The translations under genes and the position numbers were made by a program. DNA of 64,000 nt from Rhinopomastus cyanomelas (Eukaryota; Chordata; Aves; Bucerotiformes; Rhinopomastidae), in assembly GCA_013400115.1 (NCBI GenBank), contig VXBP01008602.1, positions 62,001-126,000 of the forward strand. The letters run 5' to 3'. The notes under the pieces were generated by a model. That model was not told the DNA's origin. It was given only the letters and a program-made list of their open reading frames with translations, and ran no database searches. Below, piece by piece: positions 10,336 to 23,383 of the stretch (position 1 is its first letter; each line of letters begins with the position of its first letter).

Positions 10336-12106
10336 AAGTTCACCTTCTAGCTACCAGCTCTCAAAGACCTCAGTCTAGATTAGAGCCTCCTAAGAACAGG
10401 TATCTAATAAAGACAGGAGGGGTTGCTGTGGTCTGGGGCTCCATCCAGAAAGTTTTAGCAGGAACCAGCTCTACTGTCACTTGTTGTTAGGATCCAGGGC
10501 TCATTCAGAGCTGAGGGAGAGAATTTATGTAACTTGGTGAATTCATTTCTCTCTTTTCAGGGAATCATGGTACCATGCTTCTTGATTAGGGCAAAGGGTC
10601 CATCACGTCACCCATCTGTGTTTGCCTGGACACACTGGTACTTAGCAAACAAAATAATGACTCCAAGAGATAAAGAGGTGAACATGAGGTGACAGAGCTT
10701 TGTGTGGAGATCTGACAACGAGCACAGCCCAGAGTCATCTCCCAGTCTTCAGCAGCTCGCATTCCTTTCCTGAACTAGACTCTGCTTGGCTGCATTGTTT
10801 GAAGAGGCTGAGGAGCAGCCTTGTGCCGGGCGTCTACTGCTGAGACCTTTACCCTGACCCACACTAAGCCAGAACTCTGCAGGCACAGGCTCCTAAACAA
10901 AGCACCACGTTCCAGCTGTTTGTGTTTCTGCTGCCCTGAACCAGCCAGAGGAAGAGCATGGCCAAGAGGCTGCAGGGAGGTCTGGAAGGCTCTCAGTGAA
11001 ATCTCAGTCAGCTCACACAGAGATACACCTCAGGCATGTTTCCTCCACAGACTGGTTCCCTTGATCCCGTGGCAAGCTGGGCACACTGTGCCAAGGATCA
11101 GTATACACTAAACACACCAGGCTCTTTCCTCCCTGCTGTGGATTTTAAATCCATTAGAAGACAAAGTTGCAGTCACAGTGGACTTGTAGCACACCACACC
11201 TGCAGCACCAACAAAACCCAACACATTTGTCACCTCCTTCTGATACTGGACCATTTTGGAGTGGGACAGGTGTTTAGATAAACTGGTAGTCTCCTCTGGT
11301 CCACTAGTTCACCTCCTTATTTCCACATTTGCTCTCAGGCAGGAGGAGCCTGACTCACCAGCTGGATCTATGCAAGAGAAGTGAAACTACTGATTATGGT
11401 TAGCACAGAGTTCCTGAGGTATCTGTCAGACTGACGCAGCCGTGACAGCTCCCAGATCTGAATCCAGGGCATCAATAACACTGGCAAACCTACAGCCCAC
11501 AGTAGGAGACACCTTCAAATGAGCACATTAGCCATTTGCAGACTATAAATGCAAAAGGAGAAGTCTATCCAGCTTCTCCCCACCCCCCTTTTTAACTTTT
11601 TTACCCTATTCCTGTATTCTTTCACCCAAACCAGCTCCTATTAATAGCTGAAAACAAGATAACAGACTCAGTGGGTATCCTCCTCCTCACTGTACCTCTT
11701 CTTCTGTAACACATGCTTATTAGATGCTGCCTTGCTGTCCCGGGCTCAGTTTGAATGTGTGAACCTTGCACTGACAATTAACATGCCTTTTGCTTTTTGG
11801 CTGCCACATCTGAAGTGACAGGAGATGCACAGCCCTCATTTCCCTGCTACAAGCCTGAATTTATCCTCCCAGCCTGTCTCCTGTGCTCCTTCAGCCCAGC
11901 AGAGCTCAAAGGGAGATGTTGCAGCAGCTCCCTAACACTGAAAATGGTTTGTGAGAGAAGAAATCAAATGGCCCCATAGCACAAATAACAGCAGCTCATC
12001 AGCCACAGACCACACAAGTCTCTGCATCCAGCCCTCACTAACACTAAAACAAATCCCAAGTGTCTGTCTGCCAGACAACAGACTTATTCTCAGTATAGAA
12101 GGGCAT
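10336..12106. other. Single-copy noncoding sequence, 1.8 kb
   Basis: No repeat family recognised. Open frames at 10821-11111 and 11797-12250 are short and overlap each other on one or both strands. Confidence 0.4.
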
Positions 12107-12521
12107 CGAGGTGCTGGAGAGGGGGCAGAGAAGGGCAACTTGCCTGGGTGGGGATCTGGAGAACAGGGTTTATGGGGAGAGCTGGGGCTGTTCAGCCTGG
12201 AGAAGAGACCTCACTGCTCTCTACAACTACCAGAAGGGAGGTTGGAGTGAGGCAGGTGGTGGTGGTCTCTTCTGCCTAAGGGGTCAGTCTGTGCCAGGGG
12301 AGGGTCAGATTGAATCTTAGGAAAAACTTCTTCCCAGAAAGAGTGGGGAGCCCTTGGAACAGGCTGCCCAGGGAGGGCTGGAAGCACAATCTCTGGACAG
12401 GTTCAACAAACAGGCAGACAGGGTGTTCGAGGAGATGGGTTAGTGGTTGGGGTCTGTAGGGTGGATGGTTGGACTTGATGATCTTGAAGGTCTTTCCCAA
12501 CCTTGATGACTCTATGATTTT
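12107..12521 (+). mobile_element. Group C CR1 3' fragment
   Basis: Sense copy beginning gaggtgctggagagggggca (an ORF2 3' block) and running through ggctgttcagcctggagaag, ggaaaaacttcttcccagaa, gttcaacaaacaggcagaca and ggatggttggacttgatgat to gactctatgatttt. The aacaaacaggcagac signature is shared only with the copy at 18,592. Confidence 0.88.
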
Positions 12522-13338
12522 ATTTGACATTTAGGCACATTAAGCCCACTAAGATGTGACCCATCAACCCTCAAGGACAATTTGGGATGATTATAAGTAT
12601 CAGCATGACTGGATCAAATGCAAATGTCCTCAGTAGGACGGACAGTCTGGTTTCTAGTGAGGCAAATTCCCTTGACCAGCCAGCTGCTTCTGGCATCCTT
12701 TGGGACAGAAGCTGCTGTAATGGGGGATGCTGCAAAGGGAGGGACATCGTCACGGGTTTGCTCAGAAATGTTTTATTCAGGCTGTTTATCCTCAAAAAAA
12801 ACATTCTCCTTTTAGATTAAATTATCTGGATAGTGTTTAGAATAAACAAAGGAGACAGGACTCAAGCACTTCCTCTTTTCAGAGCAATGGCTGAGTGTGT
12901 TTCCTTCCAAATTTATTAAAAATTGAAGGAAGGGCTTGTATGGCTCCTGAAGATTTCAAACTCTTCCTCCCTAAATGCTGAGAGAGCTGGATGTGTCAGA
13001 GCAGTCACATCCCAGCAGCACGAAATACAAACGCAAACAGACAGCAGCTATCAGCTCTTTGGAAAGGGCAGGCAGATCAAAACCATAATCAAACTATTTC
13101 CCAATAATCCACACTGTTTTGTCTGAAGGGCATAAGCCACGTTACAGGAGACATTTCCCTTTGCACGAGGAGAAAAACAGGCTCAAAAAGGACTTTCAAG
13201 CCGTCGACTGGGATTGCAGTTGAGAGAATGAACAGCAGATCTGAACCTCACCACTGACAAGTTCTCATCCCAACAGACTCAAGAATCACTACTGGGACTG
13301 GAAGCAAACCCACAGATTCCTTTCTTCCCATTCTTCTT
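12522..13338. other. Single-copy noncoding sequence
   Basis: Two overlapping 77- and 65-codon plus-strand frames and a 77-codon antisense frame occupy 12571-12820. None resembles a protein family. Confidence 0.4.
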
Positions 13339-13537
13339 ACCTGAGGAGGAACTTCTTCCCAGTGACAGAGCACTGGAAGGGGCTGCCCAGGGGGGTTGTG
13401 GAGTCTCCATCACTGGAGGTGTTCAAGACCTGCCTGGATGTGTTCCTGTGTGACTTGGTCTAGGTGACCCTGCTGTTGCAGGGGGATTGGACTAGATGAT
13501 CTTTCGAGGTCCCTTCCAGTTTGTAATGATTCTATGA
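13339..13537 (+). mobile_element. Group A CR1, 200-bp 3' end
   Basis: Sense copy from acctgaggaggaacttcttc through ggggctgcccaggggggttg, ttcctgtgtgacttggtcta and ggattggactagatgatctt to taatgattctatga. Near-consensus sequence indicates a young insertion. Confidence 0.92.
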
Positions 13538-16500
13538 AATATAATTTTAAGACTCTGGCTGTACAAAACCCTCCTAATGTTTGTGCCATTTTCCATGCAG
13601 CAGACACTCTGCACCTCCTCCAGGACCAGGAAGCTTCTCCCTGCACCTGAAGCACAAAGGAAGTATCTGTCTCAGTCTTCCAGGAGATTTGAAAGCGATA
13701 TAATGAGCAGAGCTCCCCTGCCCATAAGGCCAGCCTGTCTCAGCTTTCCTAGCACAGCTCAGGACTGACACAAGGCTAATGCTCCAGTATATTTCATCTC
13801 ACAGCTGCCTAGGACATCTTCCCTGGCATTTACTCCAACTATTCATATATTATGTACAACTTTGACATCAGAGGTGGGGGGGTGTGTAGAGAATACGTGA
13901 GCAGTGCCTGCTCTTTAAAACATCTACAGAAATCACATTAATCTGCTACATCAAGTCTTCCCTGTCTGCACAGTATGAGGGAACTGATGGTGGGTGTTTG
14001 TACAGCCCACAATCATCACCTGCTCAATTGCTGTTGTTTTAATGCATGGTTGGCAGCCAGTGCTGCCCAGTGGGTGGCTCCATCAGCTCCCACTATTAAG
14101 GGAATTCTACATGTTTTGGTTTTAATTCTGCATAATAATCAGGCCCTAATTTTTTGCACATTAGCTCAGGATATCCCCCCCCCCCTTATTTTACATTGTC
14201 AGTCTGCTTGCCACATCCTTGCTGAAGGGGATTCCTCACTTGAAGGCCTTTCTCTTGGTAGGGCAGGATGGCCTCTTTTGGTTGAGGATTATCAGCTCTG
14301 ACAGTGCTGACACAGAAAAATAAAACCCCAGAATGATGTGAGGCAATGAGCAGGGCTGTTCCCTCAAGACCAGGAATATATAGCTACTCTATTGCTTCCT
14401 CCTGTAACTCAGACCCAGTGTTGAGACCTTATCCAGACAGTGCAAGTCGCAGACCCTTTGGTAACTTCCACCCTGTCATGCACTCTTCACTTGCATGAAT
14501 AAGAAAACAAGAACATCAATTGTGATCAAAGAGTTCCCACCCCACATCTTCCCTCCATTAAATTAAAGCATTAATGACCCAGCATCACCACACGAACTGA
14601 TACCAACTAGGGCTGGGATCAAAGCACAGAGAGATGAAGAGCTTTGGATCTACCCAATAAAAGCCAAGAATGTTTCAAAGGTCCTGAATCCAGGGCAATT
14701 AGATCATCCTGCCATGCGGTTTCCTACTAAAAGAGTGCCAGGAGATACCTTCAAGGTGAGAGCATGGAGTGAGCTCAGTGCCAATCTACTCCAGAGATGT
14801 CTTAGAAGAGCTGTTTATTCACCTTCAGTGGATTTTTCCCATTCTGCTTACACCAGATCATCACAACAGATGAACAAGACTTTCAATCAGCAGCAAGGAT
14901 GGAAAAGCAGTGCCAGTTCCTCCCTGAACGAGGTCCTCCCTTGCAGGAACAGCAAATTCATTTCCCTTCCAAGAGCTAGAGATGTCCCTGTGCCAGGTTC
15001 TCTACGTTGGGTGCTTTCAGTGCAGAGATGCTTTCCCCTCCAGTTCTGATGCTGCCAGAATCTGGAGTCTCACAGCAAACACCCCAGACCCCAAGAAAAC
15101 CTCAGGAGGAGGCTCAAAACCACACAAGAGGATAACACAGAGTTAAAACAGCTCTGGCATTCTCAAAGCAGTCCTCACTGGCATGAAGGATGCCTGCAGC
15201 TCTCCAGTTGCTGTTCGTCTGGGAGGGTTTTCCACACGTGGTTAAAAAGAAACCCAGACAAGCACAACCCTGAGGACAGGGACTAAAGGGGAAGCTGCAG
15301 GGAGAAGCAAAGCAAAGAGCACAGGAGGGTTTGCACCACCCAGCGTGGGAGATGCTGCAGCTCTCGGTAGGGAAGACAGGCAGGACTGACAGAGGAAGGA
15401 GGAGGGATCTTCCTTGTGTCATCTGCCATTGCAAAGTGATGAGAAGTATCAGAAGGCAAAGGATTCTCCTCAGGGAAAGCAGCTTTTGTCAAAATAAGGG
15501 CCTACCTCTGCCTAGCACAGCCTCCACGGATGGCTTATGGTTTTGGGGTGCAATGGAAAGCAGCCAGTGGAGCTGTTTCAGCAGTTCATCACTTAGGGAA
15601 GAAACCTGGGGTTTTTTTTACACTTTTAACCTTTTTTTAGCATTTAAGTGTTTGTGAGCTGGGTAGGATGTGCCAGTCACCAGTGTTCTAGCCTATATAA
15701 CAGAGCATGTGTGAACCAACAAGGCAGAAAAGCGACGGAATTCCCGTGCTGCCGGACTGGCTAGCTAAAATAACCCTGCACCACAAATCATCAGCACCTC
15801 TACCCATATTTCTAAGAAGGTGAGGGGCAAGTAAGGAGAGAGTGACTCTAAAAGCCCTCATTTTCTTTAAAAAACCCCCTAGTATACAGGTGGTACTGGG
15901 AGTGAAGAAAACCAGTGTAAGCACAGACCCAAGGAGCAGAACTTACACGTTCCCTAGATCTGCCTCTTTATATGAAGAAGAACTGCTTAAGTCAAGATAT
16001 TTCTGAAAGCAAAGCTCCTCTTGTCATCCTGAGGACAAACTGACCTGAGACTTCAGCCACCTGAGACCTGCAAACCAAGCCTGGCTTTCTGGGAGAGAGG
16101 TTTTACTCAGCTGATTAAAATTAATGGCAGGATAACAACGATTAAACGCTCTGCCCTCCGAAACACTGGAGCACTTCACAGCACTGTCCTCAATTTCCTT
16201 CCAACTTTACATTTGAAGAGGAGCAGAGTGCTTTCTGCAAGACTGCTTGCAAACCCCTGTCACTGTGGGTACATCAGGATCTCAGAGCTGTCTCTCATGC
16301 CTGAGAGACAGATTTCTGTTCGGTTTTCATCTCTGCCTTCACTGTGCTAAAGCCCAGAGATGCTGGGGAGTGAAATCATGCCAGCTGCACACTCCAGGGA
16401 TGCTTAGTGAGGACCATCAGCAAAGTTTAACACTTGCTATCAGCTATTGCTCTGATCTGGCCAGAACAAGCCCAACCATAGAACATCCTCAGCATCCCAT

Positions 16501-18591
16501 CTGTACCAATGTCTCAATATCCCGCGTGCCCATCTTGTCTGACTTCTCACTGCTTGGATTTATGCTCTAGATTTACACAAATAACCAGGTGCCTGGCTTA
16601 TTTAGACAGCAAGCAGGAAGGAAAGTAGGTTTAAGACACTCTAGGTCATAAAATAGACACGAGTTATAAAAATCCACATCTACAGTGGTATAGGGCACGG
16701 TGCAAGCAGACAAAAAAAACCCAGTCCCTGCCTGAGAGCACTTACAACCCAGAAAATATTCTCCTGAACAACTCCACTTGGAACAGTAACACCCAGTTTG
16801 TTCCATTCACATTCTGGTTTTGACTCTCCTCTCTCGTGGTGCTTTCACAGGAGAGGCTATGGGGCAGGGGAAGATGCTTGCTGACAACTCACTGAAAAAG
16901 AAACACCACAGCCTCCACTGCATTCAATATCTTTTACTAATGGGATGTATTCATTGCTAGCCCACAATGGAATCAACATGCCCAGGGCATTGCTAAATAG
17001 GAAAAGGATGGAAGCTCAAGTAATTAGAGGGACAAGTATTGTGCAACGCAGGATCATTAGCTCCAGAGCAGAGTAGCACAGATTTGAACTTCTCTTGTAC
17101 TGGGTCAGATTGGGTCTGAATTAACTGACAGCAGCAGAATTGTCTCTTGTTTACTCCAGGGGTAGCCTTGGGCTAAATGGAAGGAGCTCTGACAAAGCCA
17201 GATGAGCTAGGCTCCATTTACCACCGAGTGGCACTGAAGGAAAGACTCTTGACGCATTGAACCGGTGCCTGACACGTCTCAGGCCATCACTTTGGACTTC
17301 TGCAGCTCCATTTCTACAGCTATTTCAAAGCACTTCCTCTGTAGAAGAGCAGCTGAGGCTGAAAGCAGCTGGAACCAGCCTTTTCAAGTGCACCCCCAAC
17401 ATCTGGAGTGTTTGAAGGACACCTGGCAACACACAACTGGTGTCACCAAGCTCACGTGTCCCTAGACTTGTGTGTTCAGAGGGACTGACCCTTCGTAACC
17501 CTAGAAATGGAGATGACTCAACACTAAAGAGACACTCAAAAACACAGCCTGCGCTACCACATCACTGAGTCACTGGCCAAATCAAGAATGAGATCTAGCC
17601 ATCCTGAGAGCTGCTTCGACCAGAAACCCCCTGCAATTGCCCAGGACTCCACTTCAGGAAAAGATTGGTGTTTTAACAAAATATAACAGCATTTTTAAGC
17701 AAACCAGCTCTGTTTTGGCTGGTTAAAGTCCCCTTTGTCTCCAAGTAAGAGCTTCAAACAATGAAACTGAAGATGGGTTTTGCCCAGAGCACCAACTACA
17801 TTAGAACAAGACAAGCTGAACTGTCAAAACATCTACCCGGACTGGATGGGTTCAGCAAAACAGATCCTGATGTGAAGTGCTGCCACTCCCAGGGATTAGC
17901 AGAAAGCTTTCTGCAAGTGTGACCTCTCTTAGGTTCTCAGATGGGTGCTGGTAGTGGAAACCAACTACTCCAGGCAGCAACACTGAAAAAGCCATTAAAA
18001 CATTAGAGCTGACGACCAGGAAACCTTGGAAGATTTCAGAAGGAGAATAATGACAGATTGCTGCTCTGGAATTGTCTGGAATTGAATTTCTGAGCTTTGC
18101 TGGTAAAAACCTCCATGGTCTGCTTTGTACTCCAGGGCAAAGGACATGCAGCTAGAACAGCATTGGTTCTACAAGATAGATTTGTTTTCCTTTACAGGGA
18201 GGAGATGAATCTGGCAGAGGGCTCAGCAACAACATCCATGCCCAGGCAGGCCAGAAAGAACAAAAAATGAGGACCACCACCACCACTTGAGGAACAAGAG
18301 GGGATCTATGGCAGAAATAACCAATCATCAGAGTCTCACTCAGCCAGGTCGCTGGCACTCAACAGTCCAGCTGTGAAAGGAGAGGGTCAGAGCTGCTCAG
18401 TCATCTCTCGAAGCTCCATGTTTGTCTGACATTGCTCTCAAAAGCTGCTCAGGTCCAGTGTGCAACTGCAATTACAGACTGACTCTGGTTCCCAAACATC
18501 TGTCAGGGCAATGTACACCAGTCTGCCCAGTGATGGCAGAGCTCTGTCTTAGCTGAGCCTTTAAGAAGTAAAGCAGGTAAAGCAAACAATT
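13538..18591. other. CR1-free single-copy stretch, 5 kb
   Basis: The second-longest interval without a recognisable CR1. It holds many short frames (60 to 111 codons) on both strands but no frame with recognisable domains. A run of 11 C bases lies at 14,175-14,185. No RNA gene or transposon end identified. This could be intron or intergenic DNA with some constrained elements, but that cannot be judged from one sequence. Confidence 0.45.
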
Positions 18592-18911
18592 GCTACCTGA
18601 AGGGACATTGGAGAGAGGCATGTGGTGGCCTCTTCTCCCTAGGGACTAGAGATAGGACCAGAAGAAATGCAGTCAGGTTGTGCCAGGAGAGGGTCAGACC
18701 AGCTCTTAGGAAAAACATCTCCCCAGAAAGAGTGGGGAGACCTTGCAACAGGCTGCCCAGGAAGGGGTAGGAAGGCACCATCTCTGGACAGGCTCAACAA
18801 ACAGGCAGACAAGGTGTTTGAGGAGATGGGTTAGTGGTTGGAGGTTGTAGACTGGATGGTTTGACATGCTCTTGAAGGTCTTTTTGACCCTTAATGAGTC
18901 TATGATTCTGT
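18592..18911 (+). mobile_element. Group C CR1 3' fragment
   Basis: Sense copy from ctacctgaagggacattgg through ggaaaaacatctccccagaa, ggctcaacaaacaggcagac and gagatgggttagtggttgg to gagtctatgattctgt. It is paired by signature with the copy at 12,107 but lies 6 kb away with different truncation, so it is an independent insertion. Confidence 0.88.
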
Positions 18912-20442
18912 AACAACCACCCCTACACTCAGCAGGTCCAACTTCACTCTCAGCCTAACACAGTCTGACTCGGGGAACGAAAGGCTTCACCACGTGCGAT
19001 GGAGACCTGTGACACCACTCAGACTTTTCACACTCAAGCAACCCTGACGTAGCCCTGCCAGAGACACCTGAAAATTAGGTAGTGCTCCAGCATCCATCGC
19101 CAGCGGCGTGCTGCCAGGTTTTTTAAGGACACAGTATCTCCCAGGCTCACCAGAGGATAAAGCACTGCGCTCAATTCTTCGTGTACCTAGAAGTCAGTCA
19201 AGTTCCCTCAGCAGTCTCTGGTTTCCCATTCTGAGCACACGAAGCTGTTTGCTCTCCAGAAGCAGCCCCTGCGCCTGCTCATGTCTTACAAGACATGCAG
19301 AGCATTTTCAAGACGCTCACTGGAGCTGCGTGTGGCTGCACTGAAATGAGCCCTAGTGCCAGTTAGTGCCTGGGGAAAATGAAGCAATTTCCTTAATATT
19401 ACTCAACAAGGCAGGGTCTGCAGCAGGATCCCCAGCACCCTGCCAGACACCAGCGTCACGTCTCCCTTCACTGCCTTGGCTCAGAAATTACCCTTCCACA
19501 GCAGAGCTCCAAATCTTCCTCCGTACCTTTTACTTTCGAGGTCTGATAAATGATCCTTTGTTCAGGAAAGGAAAAAGAAAAGAATCACCATGAGCGCTGG
19601 AGAAGGCGGCTCCTTTATTCCTCTTGTCCCTGGAATTGTGATTGGAAATAATTGGAAATGTCACTGGAAGTAATCAGAAGTGACAGTCCCTGGGCTATAA
19701 GGCTTTTGCTTCAAGACTAACGATACCCCCGCAAAACAAAACCTAAATTTAAACAATGAAGTCAGAAAGTGATTTGCCTGCGAGGTTGAAAACCCTGTGA
19801 TTTATACTTATTTATTTATTAAACAAAACAAGGGGCTGACTCTGCTTCCGTTCGATATCCAGGGCTTGCGGTGTGATGCGGCAGCCTTCCTTCTCCCTGC
19901 ACACGCAAAGCCATCCCACTATTTCCTGCCACTCCATATCCCTACCCTACAGATAAGGGTTCGTATCCACATTCAACATTTCTACAGCCTGTACAATTTT
20001 ATCAACCCTTTAAAAAAAAAGAACCAGCCAAGACTCAGCCAGCACACATCTCAAATATTCCAAACACAGCAGAACCACCTCGTTCTGATGTTTTTGCTGA
20101 GGCACGAGGAGGGGGAAGGGAGTGGAGTCACTGGTTTACCACACTCCCGTTCTGGAAGAGGCTTTGACCAGCCCGGTTTGTACTGAAAACCATCCAGGCA
20201 CATTGGGAAACAGCCACTACTCAAAGCCTAAATAGTCAAAGGTGTAAGTGGGTGGAAGAGGAGCTTCAGGGGGACCCACAACGCTTGGCAAGATCTAGAA
20301 CAGAGTAAGGAAACACATCCAGATTGCCCGTCCAGGCACTGATCACTCTTGGATGCTTTCCTGTTGCTTTCTGTTTGACTTCCAGACACTGCAGCAACAC
20401 TTAGCATCTTCTCTTGCCTCTGCATGGCATCTCCACTGAGTA
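18912..20442. other. Single-copy noncoding sequence
   Basis: Contains a 129-codon plus-strand open frame (19797-20186) without recognised domains, preceded by AT-rich ttatttatttattaaac. No repeat family seen. Confidence 0.4.
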
Positions 20443-20637
20443 CACCACCTCAGTGCATCTTACAGTTACTCAGCCCTCATTGCAACTCAATAAACTTCCC
20501 TAATGGGTGGCATGAAGAGACCCAGGTACCAAGAGTGGCTTGAGAAAAGCCCAGCAATCAGCAGAACCCACCCTTCTCACACTACCCGGTTGCCTGCGTT
20601 AGTTCCAAGAGAGCTTCTAGGGGTAAAGATCAAGCTC
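20443..20637 (+). repeat. 195-bp direct duplication, copy 1
   Basis: Aligns without gaps to 21,978-22,172 (constant offset of 1,535 bp), with 4 mismatches by eye, about 98% identity. Copy 1 keeps two CpGs (cccggttg and ctgcgtta) where copy 2 has TG or CA. The unit includes ctcaataaacttccc. It is not a CR1, and I do not recognise the family. The sharp ends and direct orientation suggest a local duplication. Confidence 0.95.
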
Positions 20638-21108
20638 CACTCCTTGTCAGAGCCATTAGGTCATTTCTAGTTAAAATGAGGAGCAGCTCACCTGGAGTGA
20701 ATGCTGCTGCACATGCTTTAACAGACATACAAAACATCCCCTTCTGTCAAAGGGGACAAGGATGGACACGACAGACTTCACCTACTATTTAGTGTAGCTG
20801 CTTCCAGATCCTGATGCGCTGAGCATCTCAATGCAATGGGTACCTGAACCACAAGTGATAACTCCACAGGGGGATGCTAGCCTAGAAAGGCTGTATTTCC
20901 CTCCTTCAGATGCAGCACTAAGTAATTCAGGCACTAAAATCACCCAACCCAGCATTTGCTTTCTGAGGGCTCTCCTGATAACTCAACTGTCACACACACC
21001 ATGAGTGACGTTTCCCAGCACGTTGATACCAAGAGGTCAATACTTGATAAAACATCCTATTACAAAGTAATGGGAAGGTTTTTCTGCTTGGAAGCCAGAT
21101 GGCAGCTG
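20638..21108. other. Single-copy sequence between duplication copy 1 and a CR1
   Basis: Nothing recognised. Confidence 0.4.
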
Positions 21109-21303
21109 AATCACAGAACATTAGGCATAGGAAGGGACCTTGAAAGATCATCCCCCTGCCACAGCAGGATCCCCTAGATCCACTCGCACAGGACATGTTC
21201 AGGTGGGTTTTAAACGTCTCCAGAGGAGGAGACTCCACAACCCCCTTTCCAGTGCACCATCACCTTCACAGTGAAGAAGTTCTCTCTCATGTTGATATGG
21301 AAC
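21109..21303 (-). mobile_element. Group A CR1, 195-bp 3' end
   Basis: Left end is tcacagaacattaggcatag. It is followed by gaagggaccttgaaagatca, ccctgccacagcaggatccc, caggtgggttttaaacgtct and gttgatatggaacc. It lies in the spacer between the two copies of the 195-bp duplication. A small deletion removes the usual agtccaat segment after gatcat. Confidence 0.88.
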
Positions 21304-21977
21304 CATTCAGTTGTTTGTCAGTCATCTGCCCATGTCTGAGGGCATGCAAGAAGGCAAATGGCTTCAAGTCATATACCTAGCAAAGCAGCTACCTTACCTT
21401 TAGGCAGCTTGCACCCAGCCCTCTCTCACCCTCCTCCTCTTAGATTGGCTCTGTTTCTTCACCCAGTATGGCCCTTCTAGACTGAGTTACCCAAAGTTTT
21501 GCCCAAGCAGCAGCAGCACAGCGTTATGGCAGACCGAACGCCGGCCAGTCATGGGCATCAGTTGCCTCTAACTGTGCACGCTCCATTTCAAAAGACTGTT
21601 TCCAGGACAGCAGCTTCTCTCTGCCAGCACACAAGAAAATTTCCACTGACCTTTTCCCACCAAAGGCAATTAAACTGCAGGCACTAAGCTGAACTTCAAC
21701 CTTTCTCCCTCGCCAGCCACACACACTGGAGGCTTCCTACTCATTTTCCAGCTATAAGAATGGCTGTCGGCTACAAAGGAGAAGAGACAGGTTGGAAAAA
21801 TAGGCTGTGATGTATATTGATCCCTGTAGGGCAGTGATTCTGACCTCATGAACCTGAGTCTGGCCCATTAGGAGAAATGCTGAGTTACAACAGTTGGCTT
21901 TTGCAACTGCCAAACGATTTCCTAGAGAAGATGGAGCAGATGAGGACAGGGCTTGTTTCATGACCTCTTGTTGTATT
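21304..21977. other. Single-copy noncoding sequence
   Basis: Nothing recognised; short frames on both strands (60 to 69 codons). Confidence 0.4.
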
Positions 21978-22172
21978 CACCACCTCAGTGCATCTTACAG
22001 TTACTCAGCCCTCATTGCAACTCAATAAACTTCCCTAATGGGTGGCATGAAGAGACCCAGGTACCAAGAGTGGCTTGAGAAAAGCCCAGCAATCAGCAGA
22101 ACCCACCCTTCTCACACTACCTGGTTGCTTGCATTAGTTCCAAGAGAGCTTCTAGGGGTAAAGATCAGGCTC
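21978..22172 (+). repeat. 195-bp direct duplication, copy 2
   Basis: Partner of 20,443-20,637 in the same orientation. The differences are c to t and g to a changes in the cctggttgcttgcatt segment plus caggctc for caagctc. Three of the four fit C-to-T decay (two at former CpGs), so this copy looks further from the ancestor. Both flanks diverge at once outside the unit. Confidence 0.95.
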
Positions 22173-22870
22173 TAGGCTGCTAGCCCACCTTGACAGCTCC
22201 CAGTCACTGCTGCAGACACCTTCTCTGCACTCTGTGCAGGGAAACACATACTTTAAGTAAGGTTTGAGAACCTGTGGCTGGCAGAGGAGTAATTCCACTG
22301 AGCAACATAGAAGCAGCAAACTGAAGGGAGAGATGAGCAAGAAAATCTCACCCTCCTCCTTGTTGTCTGCATCACTTCACACACTTTCCATTGTGGTGCT
22401 TCCTGCACAGCTTTCTCCACATCCTCCACTATCCTGCCCCAGTATCTATTCTCAGACCTCGGTGACCTGGCTTCACCCTTGGCTTTTTGCTGGGCTGCTG
22501 CTGTAAACCAACCGTTTCTAAAAACAGACAAAGAAACAGCTTTGGGGAAACAAAGAGAGAGAGACCCATTCATCTTGTAGACAGGGCACAGCCGAGTTCA
22601 TGCTGAACCTACAGGAGCCTCTCCTGCAACACGCACGATGCACACGATGCCGTGTGCACATCAGCAGGTGTGACCAGTGCACTACACACACACGAGCAGT
22701 GACTACTGCCCTCACTACGGGGTCACCACCTAGAAATCAAAGGCATCGCTTCACTCCAGCTCTAGAGACTCTTTCTGAAGGGAAAAGGTACAGAAAGCAC
22801 CCTGCAGGACCCCACTTCTTTGGTGCTGGGCACACACTTCAGTACGGTGCAGTAAGCACACAAAGATACA
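22173..22870. other. Single-copy noncoding sequence with a CA-rich patch
   Basis: Around 22,619-22,695 a degenerate alternating purine-pyrimidine patch (cacgcacgatgcacacgatg and ctacacacacacgagc) is present. Overlapping frames on both strands are unconvincing; the 165-codon plus frame at 22600-23097 runs into the CR1. Confidence 0.45.
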
Positions 22871-23383
22871 GTCATAGAGTTGGAAGGGACATCCAGTCCA
22901 ACCCCCCTACAACAAGAAGGGCCAGCACTCACCAGATCAGGTTGCCCAGAGCCCCAGCCAGCCTGACCTTGAATGGCTCCAGGGACGGGGCCTCCACCCT
23001 CTCTCTGGGCAGCCTGTTCCAGGGATCCCTCACCCTCAGATTCAACTTTGTCCTCCTGTCCAGCCTCACTCTGCCCTTTACCAGCTTCAAACCATGACCC
23101 CCTCATCCTATTGTTCCCTGCCCTTGGAAACAGTCTTCCCCAGCCTTCTGACAGCCCCTTTTCAGGGGCTGTAAGGTCCCCTCAGAGCCTTCTCCTTCTG
23201 AGGCTAAGAAACCCCATCTCCTTCAACTTGTCTTCATTAGAGACATGCTCTAGCCCTCTGAGAATCTCATGGCCTCCTCTGGACCTGCTCCAACAGCTCC
23301 AAGCCCTCCATGTGTTGGGGTCTCCAGAGCTGGCTGCAGGGCTCCAGGTGAGGTCTCAGGAGGGCAGAGCAGAGATTGTTCCA
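22871..23383 (-). mobile_element. Group D CR1, 510 bp
   Basis: Left end is gtcatagagttggaagggac, then caacccccctacaacaagaa. It continues through gttgcccagagccccagcca, ggcagcctgttccagggatc and ccctgcccttggaaacagtc to ctccagagctggctgcaggg and ggtctcaggagggcagagca. The 155-codon plus-strand frame (22973-23440) is antisense to this element. Confidence 0.9.

Noticed and set aside
14175..14185. Run of 11 C bases
   Set aside because: A simple homopolymer; no G-quadruplex-type series of runs around it.
21092..21105. CTCF-like ccagatggcag beside a CR1
   Set aside because: The first three core positions do not match; too weak to call.
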